Assembly: GCF_030145815.1 (NCBI RefSeq) | Contig: NZ_JAIXHL010000008.1 | Span: forward strand, 1 to 64,000 | Direction of reading: 5' to 3' | Source of the DNA: Sphingomonas sp. | GTDB lineage: Bacteria; Pseudomonadota; Alphaproteobacteria; Sphingomonadales; Sphingomonadaceae | Length of the DNA stretch: 64,000 bases | Part shown: piece by piece, positions 1-9,120 of the stretch | Numbering within the stretch: position 1 is the stretch's first letter | Layout: the number at the start of each line of letters is the position of its first letter | Notes under the pieces: model-generated | Databases searched by the model: none | Told to the model about the DNA's origin: nothing | What the model saw: the letters and a program-made list of their open reading frames with translations, nothing else | Made by a program: the position numbers and the translations under genes

Positions 1-1
1 G

Positions 2-2455
2 CCGGCCCCCGCGCCGCGTCCCGCCGCTCCGGCGGGCGAGACTGCGCAGGAGCGGCAGGCCCGCCTGCTGCGTGAAGCCGACGAACAGCGGATGCAGGCG
101 CTGGAAGAGGCGCGCCGCCGCGAGGAGCGTGAGCGCGCCGAGGCTGCCGAAGCAGAGCAGCGCCGTGCCGCCGAAAAGGCTCGCGCCGAAGCCGAAGCGG
201 CCAAGGCGCCCAAGGTCGAGGCAACACCCGAGCCCGTTGTCGAAGCGAAGGCCGCGCCAGTCGCGCCCGCCACGACGCCTGCTCCCGCACCTGTTCCGGC
301 TCCCGCTCCTGCGCCGGAGCCGATCGCGCTTCAGCTCGACCCGAGCCGCCCGGCGCCGCGTCGCTTCACCCCGGTGCAGCGCCCCGAAATTCCGCGCCCC
401 GCGCCGGCCAAGCCCGAACCTGCGGCACCCGCTGCCGCCGCCGCTCCGGCGAGCACCGGCGGCGCCGCTGCGCCGCGCGCGACCAATCTTGGCCCGAATC
501 GCGCTCCGGCGCGTGCGCCCGAGCCGCAGCGTCCGCAGCAGCGCGATCGCAAGGGCGATGAGCGTCGCGGCGGCAAGCTGACCGTCAACCGTGCGCTCGG
601 TGGCGACGATGGTGCACGTGCGCGCAGCCTCGCCGCGCTGAAGCGTGCGCGTGACAAGGAACGCCGCCACACCGGCCCGCGTGAGCCGCAGGCCAAGCAG
701 GTCCGTGACGTCAAGGTGCCGGAGACGATCACCGTCGCCGAACTCGCCAACCGCATGGCCGAAAAGGGCGCGGACCTGGTCAAGGCGCTGTTCAAGATGG
801 GCATGCCCGTCACGCTGACCCAGACGATCGATCAGGATACCGCCGAGCTGCTGGTGACCGAATTCGGCCATAACATCGTCCGCGTCAGCGACAGCGATAT
901 CGACCTGGTGCTCGACACTGAAGTGGATGCCGAAGATGCGCTGAAACCGCGTCCGCCGGTCGTCACGATCATGGGCCATGTCGATCACGGCAAGACCAGC
1001 CTGCTTGATGCGCTGCGCGGCACCGATGTGGTGCGCGGCGAGGCCGGTGGCATCACCCAGCATATCGGCGCCTATCAGGTGACGTTGAAGGACAAGTCGA
1101 AGATCACCTTCCTCGACACCCCGGGTCACGAGGCGTTTTCGGAGATGCGCGCGCGTGGCGCGAACGTCACCGACATCGTCGTACTGGTGGTCGCCGCCGA
1201 TGACGGGCTGATGCCGCAGACAATCGAGGCGATCAATCACACCAAGGCGGCCGGCGTCCCGATGATCGTCGCGATCAACAAGATCGACAAGCCCGAAGCC
1301 AATGCCCAGCGCGTGCGCGAGCGTCTGCTCGAGCATGACATCCAGGTCGAGGCGATGGGTGGCGAGACGCAGGACGTCGAAGTGTCGGCCAAGGAAAAGA
1401 TCAATCTCGACGAACTGATCGAGAAGATCCAGCTCCAGGCCGAGCTGATGGAACTGCGCGCCAATCCCGACCGCGCCGCTGAAGGCAATGTGGTCGAGGC
1501 GAAGCTCGACAAGGGTCGCGGCCCGGTCGCGACGATCCTCGTCACGCGCGGCACGCTCAAGGTCGGCGACGTGTTCGTGGTCGGCGCGGAAAGCGGCAAG
1601 GTCCGCGCATTGATCGACGACAAGGGGCGCCAGATCAAGGAAGCGGGTCCGTCGATGCCGGTCGAGATCCTCGGCCTGTCGGGCGTGCCGATGGCGGGCG
1701 ACCTGCTGCAGGTCGTCGAGAACGAAGCGCGTGCCCGTGAGGTTGCGGCCTATCGCGCCAGCGTGATCCAGAACAAGCGCACCACCAACACCCCGGCGAG
1801 CCTTGAGAGCATGTTCAGCGCGCTCAAGGAAAAGCAGGCGATGGAATATCCGCTGGTCGTCAAGGCGGATACCCAGGGCACGGTCGAGGCGATCGTCGCG
1901 GCGATCAACAAGATCAGCACCGACGACATCAAGGCGCGCGTGCTGCACGCCGGCGTGGGCGGCATTACCGAGAGCGACGTGAACGCGGCTGCGGCCTCGG
2001 GCGCGCCGATCATCGGCTTCAACGTCCGTCCGAATGCCAAGGCGCGCGAGATCGCCGATCGTCACAAGGTCGCGTTCAAATATTATGATGTGATCTACGA
2101 ACTCACCGACGAGATCCGCGCCGGCATGGCCGGGCAGCTCGGCCCGGAAGCGTTCGAAACCGTGGTCGGTCGCGCGGAAATCCGCGAGGTCTTCTCGGCG
2201 GGCAAGCATGGCAAGGCGGCCGGTCTGCTGGTCACCGACGGCGCGATCCGCAAGGCGCTCAAGGCACGCATCACGCGCGACGACGTCATCATCTATCAGG
2301 GCGAGATCGCGTCGCTGCGCCGCTTCAAGGACGATGTCGCCGAAGTCCGCGCGGGTCTGGAGTGCGGTGTGACGTTCACGCAGAACTTCACCGACATCAA
2401 GGCCGGCGACTATCTCGAAACCTTCGAGGTCGAACTGCGCGAACGGACGCTGTGA
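2..2455 (+). CDS. infB: Translation initiation factor IF-2 (5' end outside window)
   Basis: IF-2 is the GTPase that brings initiator fMet-tRNA to the 30S subunit and promotes subunit joining. The frame is open from the first bases of the window, so the true start lies upstream. Numbering from the internal Met at 92, an Ala/Glu/Pro-rich N-terminal stretch (about 1-190) leads into an IF2_N-type segment (about 205-235). The G domain follows, with G1 GHVDHGKT at 295-302, G3 DTPGHE from 342 and G4 NKID from 396. The C-terminal beta-barrel domains are complete to the TGA. The long low-complexity N-terminus is normal for alphaproteobacterial IF-2. It heads the infB-rbfA-truB-rpsO-pnp block. Confidence 0.97.
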   Translation, partial: PAPAPRPAAPAGETAQERQARLLREADEQRMQALEEARRREERERAEAAEAEQRRAAEKARAEAEAAKAPKVEATPEPVVEAKAAPVAPATTPAPAPVPAPAPAPEPIALQLDPSRPAPRRFTPVQRPEIPRPAPAKPEPAAPAAAAAPASTGGAAAPRATNLGPNRAPARAPEPQRPQQRDRKGDERRGGKLTVNRALGGDDGARARSLAALKRARDKERRHTGPREPQAKQVRDVKVPETITVAELANRMAEKGADLVKALFKMGMPVTLTQTIDQDTAELLVTEFGHNIVRVSDSDIDLVLDTEVDAEDALKPRPPVVTIMGHVDHGKTSLLDALRGTDVVRGEAGGITQHIGAYQVTLKDKSKITFLDTPGHEAFSEMRARGANVTDIVVLVVAADDGLMPQTIEAINHTKAAGVPMIVAINKIDKPEANAQRVRERLLEHDIQVEAMGGETQDVEVSAKEKINLDELIEKIQLQAELMELRANPDRAAEGNVVEAKLDKGRGPVATILVTRGTLKVGDVFVVGAESGKVRALIDDKGRQIKEAGPSMPVEILGLSGVPMAGDLLQVVENEARAREVAAYRASVIQNKRTTNTPASLESMFSALKEKQAMEYPLVVKADTQGTVEAIVAAINKISTDDIKARVLHAGVGGITESDVNAAAASGAPIIGFNVRPNAKAREIADRHKVAFKYYDVIYELTDEIRAGMAGQLGPEAFETVVGRAEIREVFSAGKHGKAAGLLVTDGAIRKALKARITRDDVIIYQGEIASLRRFKDDVAEVRAGLECGVTFTQNFTDIKAGDYLETFEVELRERTL

Positions 2456-2456
2456 T

Positions 2457-2702
2457 TTGAGCGAGCTTTCGTCGATCCCCCTCCATCAGGTGCTTGAAAA
2501 AGCAGTCTGGTACGAGGTGTGGATCGATGAGAGTGCGCCTTATGTACTGCTTCTGTTGTGTATTTCGGACAGCGACTATCTGATCGCCGACCCCGCCCTC
2601 GGGACGATCAGGGATCGGCTTTCGAGCCTCGAAAGTGCGCGAAACTGGCTTTGGGAAGATGAGTACACGCTTGTGACCGGCCGAACGAAGGCAGAGGCGT
2701 AG
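2457..2702 (+). CDS. Small hypothetical protein between infB and rbfA
   Basis: An 81-residue ORF starts at TTG one base after the infB stop and ends 9 bases before rbfA, so it is probably cotranscribed. No family is recognised. The protein has a hydrophobic core with many Trp/Tyr residues and acidic patches, and no signal peptide. Its base composition is visibly less GC-rich than infB or rbfA, and its codon choice is less biased to G/C third positions. This suggests a late insertion, or a poorly constrained gene, within a conserved operon. The TTG start is chosen because it is the first in-frame start and couples to the infB stop. It could be non-coding, but the tight packing argues for a gene. 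Confidence 0.55.
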   Translation: MSELSSIPLHQVLEKAVWYEVWIDESAPYVLLLLCISDSDYLIADPALGTIRDRLSSLESARNWLWEDEYTLVTGRTKAEA

Positions 2703-2711
2703 AAGTCTGCG

Positions 2712-3107
2712 ATGAAACACAACGACACCCCCGAAACCCGCTCCGTCCGCCTGCTGCGCGTGGGCGAGCAGGTGCGCCATATCCTGTCCGACATCCTTGC
2801 GCGCGGGGAGGTGCATGACGATGTGCTCGCCAGCCATGTGGTGAGCGTGACCGAAGTGCGCATGTCGCCCGACCTGCGCCACGCCACCGTTTTCGTGAAG
2901 CCGCTGCTCGGCAAGGACGAGGAGGCGGTGATCAAGGCGCTGCGCACCAACACCGCCTATCTCCAGCGCGAGGTCGCCGGGCGGATGAAGATGAAATACG
3001 CGGCGAAACTCAAATTCTTGGCCGACGAGAGCTTCGACGAGGGCAGCCATATCGAACAGCTGTTGCGCGACCCCAAGGTGGCGCGGGACCTGGGAGATGA
3101 GGATTGA
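2712..3107 (+). CDS. rbfA: 30S ribosome-binding factor RbfA
   Basis: RbfA is a small KH-fold protein that binds pre-30S subunits during late maturation of the 16S rRNA 5' end. The 131-residue product shows the typical N-terminal [17 protein letters not shown] helix. The conserved beta-strand region [20 protein letters not shown] comes next, then a basic segment and the C-terminal [11 protein letters not shown] motif. Length is normal for the family. It lies downstream of infB in the usual order. In many alphaproteobacteria truB follows directly, but here about 2.2 kb of other genes intervene. Confidence 0.95.
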   Translation: MKHNDTPETRSVRLLRVGEQVRHILSDILARGEVHDDVLASHVVSVTEVRMSPDLRHATVFVKPLLGKDEEAVIKALRTNTAYLQREVAGRMKMKYAAKLKFLADESFDEGSHIEQLLRDPKVARDLGDED

Positions 3108-3138
3108 TCTGACGGGGCCGCAGCTTTAGCCTGCGATC

Positions 3139-3297
3139 ATGATCCATTCGGTTCGCATGTCGACGCGGGGTCGCGTCACCCTTCCCAAGGCATTGCGGGA
3201 TCGGCTGGGCTTGCGGCCGGGCATGAAGCTGGTTTGGGAGGTTTCCGACGGTCAGGCGGTAGCGCGGGTCGTCGAGAAGGATGCTCAGCCTGACTAG
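3139..3297 (+). CDS. AbrB/MazE-like SpoVT-fold DNA-binding protein
   Basis: This 52-codon gene starts at ATG 3139. Its product begins MIHSVRMSTRGRVTLPKALR and continues with RLGLRPGMKLVWEV, the signature of the swapped-hairpin AbrB/SpoVT fold found in antitoxins and transition-state regulators. The fold covers nearly the whole protein. It overlaps the next gene by 17 bases. No toxin of the MazF, PIN or Doc type is visible beside it, because the overlapping partner encodes a lipoprotein. It could be an orphan antitoxin-type regulator or a small autoregulator. The call rests on the motif alone. Confidence 0.7.
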   Translation: MIHSVRMSTRGRVTLPKALRDRLGLRPGMKLVWEVSDGQAVARVVEKDAQPD

Positions 3298-3916
3298 GCT
3301 CATCACCGCCTCACCGGCGGCGCGGCTGTTTGTTGCTCTTGGCGCAGTCGCGATCACGCTGACTGGCTGTCAGCAAGCCACCCCGCCACCGCTTACCGAA
3401 GCTGATCTGCGGTCCGTGTTTGCTATGAAAGTCTTGGGACACGTCCCGAAGGGTCCGGCGCTCGACAGACTATTCTCTTCCGACTCGGGCATGTGCGTAG
3501 ACCTTCACGGAGGTGGGGCCGCCTTTGCCGAGTTCAGGGTTTTGCTGGACGACTGGGACAAGCTGAAGCTGGACTTGGGCTTCGCGGTTGATCGTAGCGA
3601 ATGGCAGTCGTCAGATGAGCAACAGAAGCCGCTCGAACCCGTTCTCGCGCATCGCCTGAACCGCGCTGAGGATCGCGCGATCCTGAAGGTCGCACGGGCA
3701 GCAGAGAGGGACATCGTTCCGCCGAGCCGCAAGCCGTGGCCAAAGCGTTGCGAAATGCGCAGCTGGTTTGGTGCCCCGGCTTATGAAAGCCGTTTCGCCT
3801 TTATCGAGTCGGGATATTCGTGCGGCGATCTTTGCGGCGCGGGGGAGATTCTAGCGCTGGAGTATCGCGATGGCCGCTGGCGTCTGATCGCGAAGAAAGC
3901 TAGCTGGATGGCCTGA
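3281..3916 (+). CDS. Hypothetical lipoprotein
   Basis: The 211-residue product has a lipoprotein signal peptide: a basic start, a hydrophobic run and the lipobox LTGC with Cys30 as the predicted lipidation site. No domain family is recognised in the mature part. It has four further Cys after residue 60 (including a CGDLC pair near residue 185), so disulphides are possible in the periplasm. Its start overlaps the AbrB-like gene by 17 bases and its stop overlaps the tdk start (TGATG), so the three are probably one transcript. Base composition is lower in GC than the flanking housekeeping genes, compatible with acquisition. Confidence 0.65.
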   Translation: MLSLTRLITASPAARLFVALGAVAITLTGCQQATPPPLTEADLRSVFAMKVLGHVPKGPALDRLFSSDSGMCVDLHGGGAAFAEFRVLLDDWDKLKLDLGFAVDRSEWQSSDEQQKPLEPVLAHRLNRAEDRAILKVARAAERDIVPPSRKPWPKRCEMRSWFGAPAYESRFAFIESGYSCGDLCGAGEILALEYRDGRWRLIAKKASWMA

Positions 3917-4500
3917 TGGCCAAGCTCTATTTCTACTACGCCTCGATGAATGCGGGGAAATCCACCACGCTGCTCCAGGCCGATTTCAACTATCGTGAGC
4001 GCGGGATGCGGACGTTGCTGTTCACGGCGGCGCTCGACGATCGGTCGGGAGCGGGGCGGATCGCGTCGCGGATCGGATTGGATACCGCCGCAATGGGGTT
4101 TGCCGCCGATACCGATCTGCGTTTGCACGTCGAGCGGGAGATGGATCACGGCCCGGTGCATTGCGTGCTGGTCGATGAGGCCCAGTTTTTGACTGCAGCG
4201 CAGGTCGATCAGCTGGCGGCGGTCGCCGATGTGCTGGGCATTCCGGTGCTTGCCTATGGCCTGCGCACCGATTTTCGTGGGAATCTGTTCCCCGGATCGG
4301 CGCGGCTGCTGGCGCTGTCCGATGCGCTGGTCGAGATCAAGTCGGTGTGCCGCTGCGGGCGCAAGGCAACGATGAACCTCCGCGTCGATGGTGAGGGGCG
4401 CGCGGTCGCCGATGGCGCGCAGACCGAGATCGGCGGAAACGACCGCTATGTCGCCTTATGCCGTCGCCATTTCACCGAGGCGCTGGCAGCGGCGGACTAA
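3916..4500 (+). CDS. tdk: Thymidine kinase (type II)
   Basis: Thymidine kinase phosphorylates thymidine to dTMP with ATP in the salvage pathway. The 194-residue product carries the type II P-loop ASMNAGKST at residues 9-17 and the Walker B/catalytic DEAQF with Glu88. A lasso/zinc region contains [10 protein letters not shown] and a late CRRHF motif. Length matches bacterial Tdk. The start overlaps the lipoprotein stop by one base (TGATG), which supports translational coupling. Its position between rbfA and truB is unusual. Confidence 0.95.
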   Translation: MAKLYFYYASMNAGKSTTLLQADFNYRERGMRTLLFTAALDDRSGAGRIASRIGLDTAAMGFAADTDLRLHVEREMDHGPVHCVLVDEAQFLTAAQVDQLAAVADVLGIPVLAYGLRTDFRGNLFPGSARLLALSDALVEIKSVCRCGRKATMNLRVDGEGRAVADGAQTEIGGNDRYVALCRRHFTEALAAAD

Positions 4501-4584
4501 ACGTCCCGTTCCGTAACGGCAGCCTGACACGAATCGGGTGGAGCTGCGCGCATCCTTCGGCCACGGTGTGCGTCGGGGGGAAGA

Positions 4585-5277
4585 ATGCAGCCGATTGTTG
4601 AATCGCTGGCCGTGTGGGCGATACCCGCGATTGCCGCAGTGCTGCTCCACGACTCGGCCCAGCGGATGGCGGCGAGCTGGCTGCCGCCCGAGCCCGACAT
4701 GCCCGAACCGGTACCGAGTCGCTTGCCGCGCTTTCTGCGCGCGGTCGATCCGGTGGGGACGGTGATCGTTCCGATCGCGCTGGCGCTGGCGGGCGCACCG
4801 GTGTTCGGCTGGCCGCGTTATCGTCCGTTCGCGCTGGGCGAGGATGCGCTGGCGCGGCGGCGGCGGCTGCTGAGTGCGCTCGCCGGGCCGGTGGCGAGCT
4901 TCGCGGCGGCGCTGGTCGGCGCGATGGCACTGGGCGCGCTGGTCGCGGCGTCCGGCGGCGCGATGCCGTCCAAGGGGGTTGCGTGGCTGGTCACGGCCAA
5001 TCTGTTCAACTTCATCCTCGCTAATGCGTGCATGACGAGTTTCCACCTGTTGCCGGTTCCGCCATTCGACATGGGACGAGCGCTCAGCGCGCTTCTTCCG
5101 GTTCCGCTGCGCCAGAAGCTGCGCCGCGCGGGGCGGCTGGTGGTGCTGGCGGTGATCGCGACCGTGGTGGCGATCCCGCTGCTCGATCCGCATGCCCGGA
5201 TCGGCGAGTGGGTTGCCGCACCGATGATCAACGCAATCACGCGCTTCGTACTGGGCTTGGTGAACCTGACGGTCTAA
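4585..5277 (+). CDS. M50-family (site-2 protease-like) membrane protein with altered active site
   Basis: The 230-residue, strongly hydrophobic protein has the layout of minimal M50 intramembrane metalloproteases: a first-helix metal motif, an internal DPVGT segment at residues 55-59, a SALAGP segment near 97-102, and a late LPVPPFDMG motif near 156-164. The catalytic HExxH is replaced by HDSAQ at residues 22-26. That loses both the general-base Glu and the second His ligand, although the later Asp (162) remains. It is therefore probably a non-proteolytic homologue or has shifted ligands. A GGGGGGAAG ribosome-binding site precedes ATG 4585. It ends 10 bases before truB. Confidence 0.75.
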   Translation: MQPIVESLAVWAIPAIAAVLLHDSAQRMAASWLPPEPDMPEPVPSRLPRFLRAVDPVGTVIVPIALALAGAPVFGWPRYRPFALGEDALARRRRLLSALAGPVASFAAALVGAMALGALVAASGGAMPSKGVAWLVTANLFNFILANACMTSFHLLPVPPFDMGRALSALLPVPLRQKLRRAGRLVVLAVIATVVAIPLLDPHARIGEWVAAPMINAITRFVLGLVNLTV

Positions 5278-5287
5278 TCGCACGCCG

Positions 5288-6184
5288 ATGCATGGCTGGA
5301 TCATTCTCGACAAGCCGCTCGGCCTCGGCTCGACCCAGGGGGTGAGCGCCGTCAAGCGCGCGCTGCGTGACAGCGGCTATGGGCCGAAGCTGCGCGACCT
5401 GCCCAAGGTGGGGCATGGCGGCACGCTCGACCCGCTGGCGACCGGCGTGCTGCCGATCGCGGTGGGCGAGGCGACCAAGCTCGCCGGACGGATGCTCGAT
5501 AGCGACAAGGTCTATGACTTCACGATTCGGTTCGGGGTGGAGACCGACACGCTCGATCTTGAGGGCAAGCCGGTCGCCGAATCCGCTGTGCGACCCACGC
5601 GCGATCAGATCGCGGCGATCCTGGCGCGCTTCACCGGTGCGATCGACCAGATGCCGCCCGCCTATTCGGCGCTCAAGGTCGATGGCGAGCGCGCCTATGA
5701 CCTGGCACGCAAGGGGGAGACGGTGACGCTGGCGGCGCGCGCGGTGACGATCCATGCACTGACGCTGGGCGAAACCACGCCCGAATCGGCGACGCTGACC
5801 GCGCATGTCTCAAAGGGCACCTATATCCGTAGCCTGGCGCGCGACATCGCGCTGGCGCTTGGCAGCGTGGGGCATGTCACCATGCTGCGGCGGGTGAAGG
5901 CCGGGCCGTTCACCCTCGAATCCGCGATATCGCTGGACAAACTGGCCGAATCCGGTATGGCGCGCGACCTTGAACACTGCCTCCTGCCGCTGAGGGCGGG
6001 GCTGGACGACATCCCGGCTCTACTCCTCGAACCCGGTCAGGCAGGGGCTCTCCGCCAGGGGAAAGTATTGACCGGGATCGCCGCGAATGATGGCCAACAT
6101 TTTGCGCTGGACGGCGAAACGCCGGTCGCGCTGGTGGAGGTTACGGACGGAAACGTCCGCGTCGTGCGCGGCTTCAACCTGTAG
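5288..6184 (+). CDS. truB: tRNA pseudouridine(55) synthase TruB
   Basis: TruB makes pseudouridine 55 in the T-loop of tRNAs. The 298-residue product starts MHGWIILDKPLGLGSTQ and carries the catalytic motif GGTLDPLATGVLP with Asp48. The conserved PPAYSALKVDGERAYDLAR segment and the KGTYIRSLARD motif follow. A short C-terminal domain completes the usual TruB_II length. It starts 10 bases after the M50-like gene and leads into rpsO, restoring the common truB-rpsO-pnp order. Confidence 0.97.
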   Translation: MHGWIILDKPLGLGSTQGVSAVKRALRDSGYGPKLRDLPKVGHGGTLDPLATGVLPIAVGEATKLAGRMLDSDKVYDFTIRFGVETDTLDLEGKPVAESAVRPTRDQIAAILARFTGAIDQMPPAYSALKVDGERAYDLARKGETVTLAARAVTIHALTLGETTPESATLTAHVSKGTYIRSLARDIALALGSVGHVTMLRRVKAGPFTLESAISLDKLAESGMARDLEHCLLPLRAGLDDIPALLLEPGQAGALRQGKVLTGIAANDGQHFALDGETPVALVEVTDGNVRVVRGFNL

Positions 6185-6205
6185 AATGATGTCGAAGGAA
6201 AACAC

Positions 6206-6475
6206 ATGACGATCACGACCGAGCGCAAGGCAGAACTGACCAAGGAACATGGCCGCAACGAAGGCGACACGGGCAGCCCCGAAGTCCAGATTGCGATCCT
6301 GACCGAGCGCATCGTCAACCTGACCGCACACTTCAAGGGCCATGCGAAGGACAACCATTCGCGTCGCGGCCTGCTGATGATGGTCAACAAGCGTCGCAGC
6401 CTCCTCGACTATCTCCGCAAGACGGACGGGGATCGCTACACCGCCCTCATCGCGAAGCTCGGGCTTCGCAAGTAA
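6206..6475 (+). CDS. rpsO: 30S ribosomal protein S15
   Basis: S15 binds the central domain of 16S rRNA early in 30S assembly. The product is 89 residues, the standard length, with the conserved segment [16 protein letters not shown], the HSRRGLL motif and a C-terminal [16 protein letters not shown] ribosome-binding site lies before ATG 6206. A strong intrinsic terminator follows immediately, so pnp probably has its own promoter or receives read-through. Confidence 0.98.
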   Translation: MTITTERKAELTKEHGRNEGDTGSPEVQIAILTERIVNLTAHFKGHAKDNHSRRGLLMMVNKRRSLLDYLRKTDGDRYTALIAKLGLRK

Positions 6476-6480
6476 CCGGA

Positions 6481-6506
6481 AAGGCGGCCTTCGGGTCGCC
6501 TTTTTG
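6481..6506 (+). terminator. Intrinsic terminator after rpsO
   Basis: The arms AGGCGGCC (6482-6489) and GGTCGCCT (6494-6501) form an 8-bp stem closed by a TTCG tetraloop and followed by a run of five T. This is a textbook rho-independent terminator directly behind rpsO. Confidence 0.9.
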
Positions 6507-6570
6507 CCATTTCGGGCATGCGCCCGAATCTCTTGGATCGTCGGCAATTCGGCCAGCGGTCCGTAGCACA

Positions 6571-6611
6571 GGGGTGACGTCACCCCGCACCGCGCAGGCC
6601 GGACAGCCTGC
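6571..6611 (+). promoter_or_regulatory. Structured pnp leader: perfect palindrome and hairpin
   Basis: The region holds a perfect 16-base palindrome GGGGTGACGTCACCCC (6571-6586), then GCAGGC (6594-6599) pairing with GCCTGC (6606-6611). In other bacteria the pnp leader forms a hairpin cleaved by RNase III for autoregulation. A similar role here is an inference from position. The palindrome could equally be a protein-binding site in a pnp promoter. Confidence 0.5.
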
Positions 6612-6656
6612 ACACAGGCCCCGGGCGCATTGGGCGTTCGGTCCAAAGGAAATATC

Positions 6657-8990
6657 ATGTTCGACAAGAAGACCGTATCGATCGAGTGGGGCGGACAAAC
6701 CCTGACACTCGAAACGGGCAAGGTTGCCCGTCAGGCCGATGGCGCCATCATGGCGACGCTCGGCGAAACCGTCGTGCTCTGCGCCGTCACGGCTGCCAAG
6801 AGCGTCAAGGATGGGCAGGATTTCTTCCCGCTCACCGTCCATTATCAGGAGAAGTATTCGGCCGCGGGTCGCATCCCCGGCGGCTTCTTCAAGCGTGAGC
6901 GTGGCGCGACCGAGAAGGAGACCCTGGTCTCGCGTCTCATCGACCGTCCGATCCGCCCGCTGTTCCCGGAAGGCTTCTACAACGAGATCAACGCCATTGC
7001 TCAGGTGCTGAGCTATGACGGCGAGAATGAGCCGGACATTCTGGCGATGGTCGCGGCCTCGGCTGCGCTGACCATTTCGGGCGTTCCCTTCATGGGCCCG
7101 ATCGGCGCCGCGCGCGTCGGTTACCTGAACGGCGAATATATCCTGAACCCGACCGACGAGCAGGTTGCCGAGGGTGACCTCGACCTGGTTGTCGCTGCGA
7201 CCTACGACGCGGTGATGATGGTCGAATCCGAAGCCAATGAGCTGTCGGAAGAGATCATGCTGGGCGCCGTGCTGTTCGCGCATGATGCGTGCAAGGAAGT
7301 CGTCAAGGCGATCATCAAGCTCGCCGAGCAGGCCGCCAAGGATCCGTGGGAAATGGCCGCGTCGGACGACAACGCCAAGATCAAGGACAAGCTCAAGAAG
7401 CTGATCGGCAAGGACATCGCCGCCGCTTACAAGCTGACCGACAAGTCGGCCCGTTCGAACGCGCTGAACGAAGCGCGCGCGAAGGCGAAGGCACAGTTCA
7501 CCGAGGACGGCCTGTCGCCGCAGGAAGTCATGGCCGGCATCAAGCTGACCAAGAAGCTGGAAGCCGAGATCGTCCGTGGGGACATCCTCAAGACCGGCAA
7601 GCGCATCGACGGTCGCACCACGACCCAGATCCGCCCGATCGTCGCGGAAACCCACTTCCTGCCGCGTGCGCACGGCTCGGCGCTGTTCACGCGCGGCGAG
7701 ACCCAGACCATCGCCACCTGCACCCTCGGCACCAAGGACGCCGAGCAGATGATCGATGGCCTGAACGGCCTTAGCTACCAGCATTTCATGCTGCACTATA
7801 ACTTCCCGCCCTATTCGGTCGGTGAAGTCGGCCGCTTCGGCGCGCCGGGCCGTCGCGAAGTCGGCCATGGCAAGCTGGCGTGGCGCGCGCTGCACCCGGT
7901 GCTGCCGAAGAAGGAAGACTTTCCCTACACGATCCGCCTGACCAGCGACATCACCGAGTCGAACGGCTCGTCGTCGATGGCGTCGGTGTGCGGCGGCAGC
8001 CTCGCGATGATGGACGCCGGCGTGCCGATCAAGCGCCCGGTTTCGGGCATCGCGATGGGCCTGATCCTTGAGGGCAAGGATTATGCGATCCTGTCCGACA
8101 TCCTGGGCGACGAGGATCACCTCGGCGACATGGACTTCAAGGTCGCGGGCACGTCCGAAGGCATCACCACGATGCAGATGGACATCAAGATCGCGGGCAT
8201 CACGCGCGAGATATTCGAAGCCGCGCTCAACCAGGCCAAGGAAGGTCGCGCTCATATCCTGGGTGAGATGAACAAGGCGCTGGGCGAAACCCGCACCGAG
8301 CTGTCGGCCCACGCTCCGCGTATCGAGACGATGCAGATCGACAAGTCGAAGATCCGCGACGTCATCGGCACCGGCGGCAAGGTGATCCGCGAGATCGTCG
8401 CGACCACCGGCGCCAAGGTCGACATCGACGACGAGGGTGTGATCAAGGTCAGCTCGTCGGACGTCAGCCAGATCGAAGCCGCGATGAACTGGATCAAGGG
8501 CATCGTCGAAGAGGCCGAGGTCGGCAAGATCTACAACGGCAAGGTCGTCAACCTCGTCGATTTCGGTGCGTTCGTGAACTTCATGGGCGGCAAGGACGGT
8601 CTCGTCCACGTGTCCGAGATCAAGAACGAGCGCGTCGAGAAGGTCAGCGACGTCCTGTCCGAAGGCCAGGAGGTCAAGGTCAAGGTGCTCGAGATCGACC
8701 AGCGCGGCAAGGTGCGCCTGTCGATGCGCGTCGTCGATCAGGAAACCGGTGCCGAGCTGGAGGACACGCGTCCGGCCCGCGAACCGCGTGAGCGGAGCGA
8801 GCGTGGCGACCGCGAAGGCGGCCGTGGCGGCGATCGCCGTCGTGACGGTGGCCGTGGCGGCGACCGCGATCGCGGCCCGCGCCGCGACCGGGGCGACCGC
8901 AATGACCGTCCGGCGCGTTCGGAATCGAAGGATGAAGGCGGCGAGAATATCGGCCTTCCCGCCTTCCTGACCGGCGGCAGCGACGACTGA
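6657..8990 (+). CDS. pnp: Polyribonucleotide nucleotidyltransferase (PNPase)
   Basis: PNPase is the phosphorolytic 3'-5' exoribonuclease of the degradosome. ATG 6657 is chosen because AAAGGA lies 7 bases upstream and [13 protein letters not shown] is the usual N-terminus. A TTG 27 bases earlier is less likely. Two RNase PH domains flank a helical linker. The second carries the conserved acidic segment [15 protein letters not shown] domain ([11 protein letters not shown], near residue 570) and an S1 domain (about 620-690) follow. The C-terminal 70 residues are an Arg/Gly/Asp-rich tail ending GLPAFLTGG, likely disordered and possibly RNA-binding. Confidence 0.97.
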   Translation: MFDKKTVSIEWGGQTLTLETGKVARQADGAIMATLGETVVLCAVTAAKSVKDGQDFFPLTVHYQEKYSAAGRIPGGFFKRERGATEKETLVSRLIDRPIRPLFPEGFYNEINAIAQVLSYDGENEPDILAMVAASAALTISGVPFMGPIGAARVGYLNGEYILNPTDEQVAEGDLDLVVAATYDAVMMVESEANELSEEIMLGAVLFAHDACKEVVKAIIKLAEQAAKDPWEMAASDDNAKIKDKLKKLIGKDIAAAYKLTDKSARSNALNEARAKAKAQFTEDGLSPQEVMAGIKLTKKLEAEIVRGDILKTGKRIDGRTTTQIRPIVAETHFLPRAHGSALFTRGETQTIATCTLGTKDAEQMIDGLNGLSYQHFMLHYNFPPYSVGEVGRFGAPGRREVGHGKLAWRALHPVLPKKEDFPYTIRLTSDITESNGSSSMASVCGGSLAMMDAGVPIKRPVSGIAMGLILEGKDYAILSDILGDEDHLGDMDFKVAGTSEGITTMQMDIKIAGITREIFEAALNQAKEGRAHILGEMNKALGETRTELSAHAPRIETMQIDKSKIRDVIGTGGKVIREIVATTGAKVDIDDEGVIKVSSSDVSQIEAAMNWIKGIVEEAEVGKIYNGKVVNLVDFGAFVNFMGGKDGLVHVSEIKNERVEKVSDVLSEGQEVKVKVLEIDQRGKVRLSMRVVDQETGAELEDTRPAREPRERSERGDREGGRGGDRRRDGGRGGDRDRGPRRDRGDRNDRPARSESKDEGGENIGLPAFLTGGSDD

Positions 8991-9013
8991 TCGCCTTAGC
9001 GATTGCGACAATG

Positions 9014-9044
9014 AAGAGGGCTCCGGGCAACCGGGGCCCTTTTT
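9014..9044 (+). terminator. Intrinsic terminator after pnp
   Basis: AGGGCTCCGG (9017-9026) and CCGGGGCCCT (9031-9040) form a 10-bp stem with a GCAA tetraloop, followed by TTTT. It closes the infB-pnp block. Confidence 0.9.
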
Positions 9045-9120
9045 CATTGCGTGGGGCGTTTGCCCGGGTCGGCAACAGGCGGTAGCGTGACGGCATTGCC
9101 CTCCGACACAGGATTTGCCC

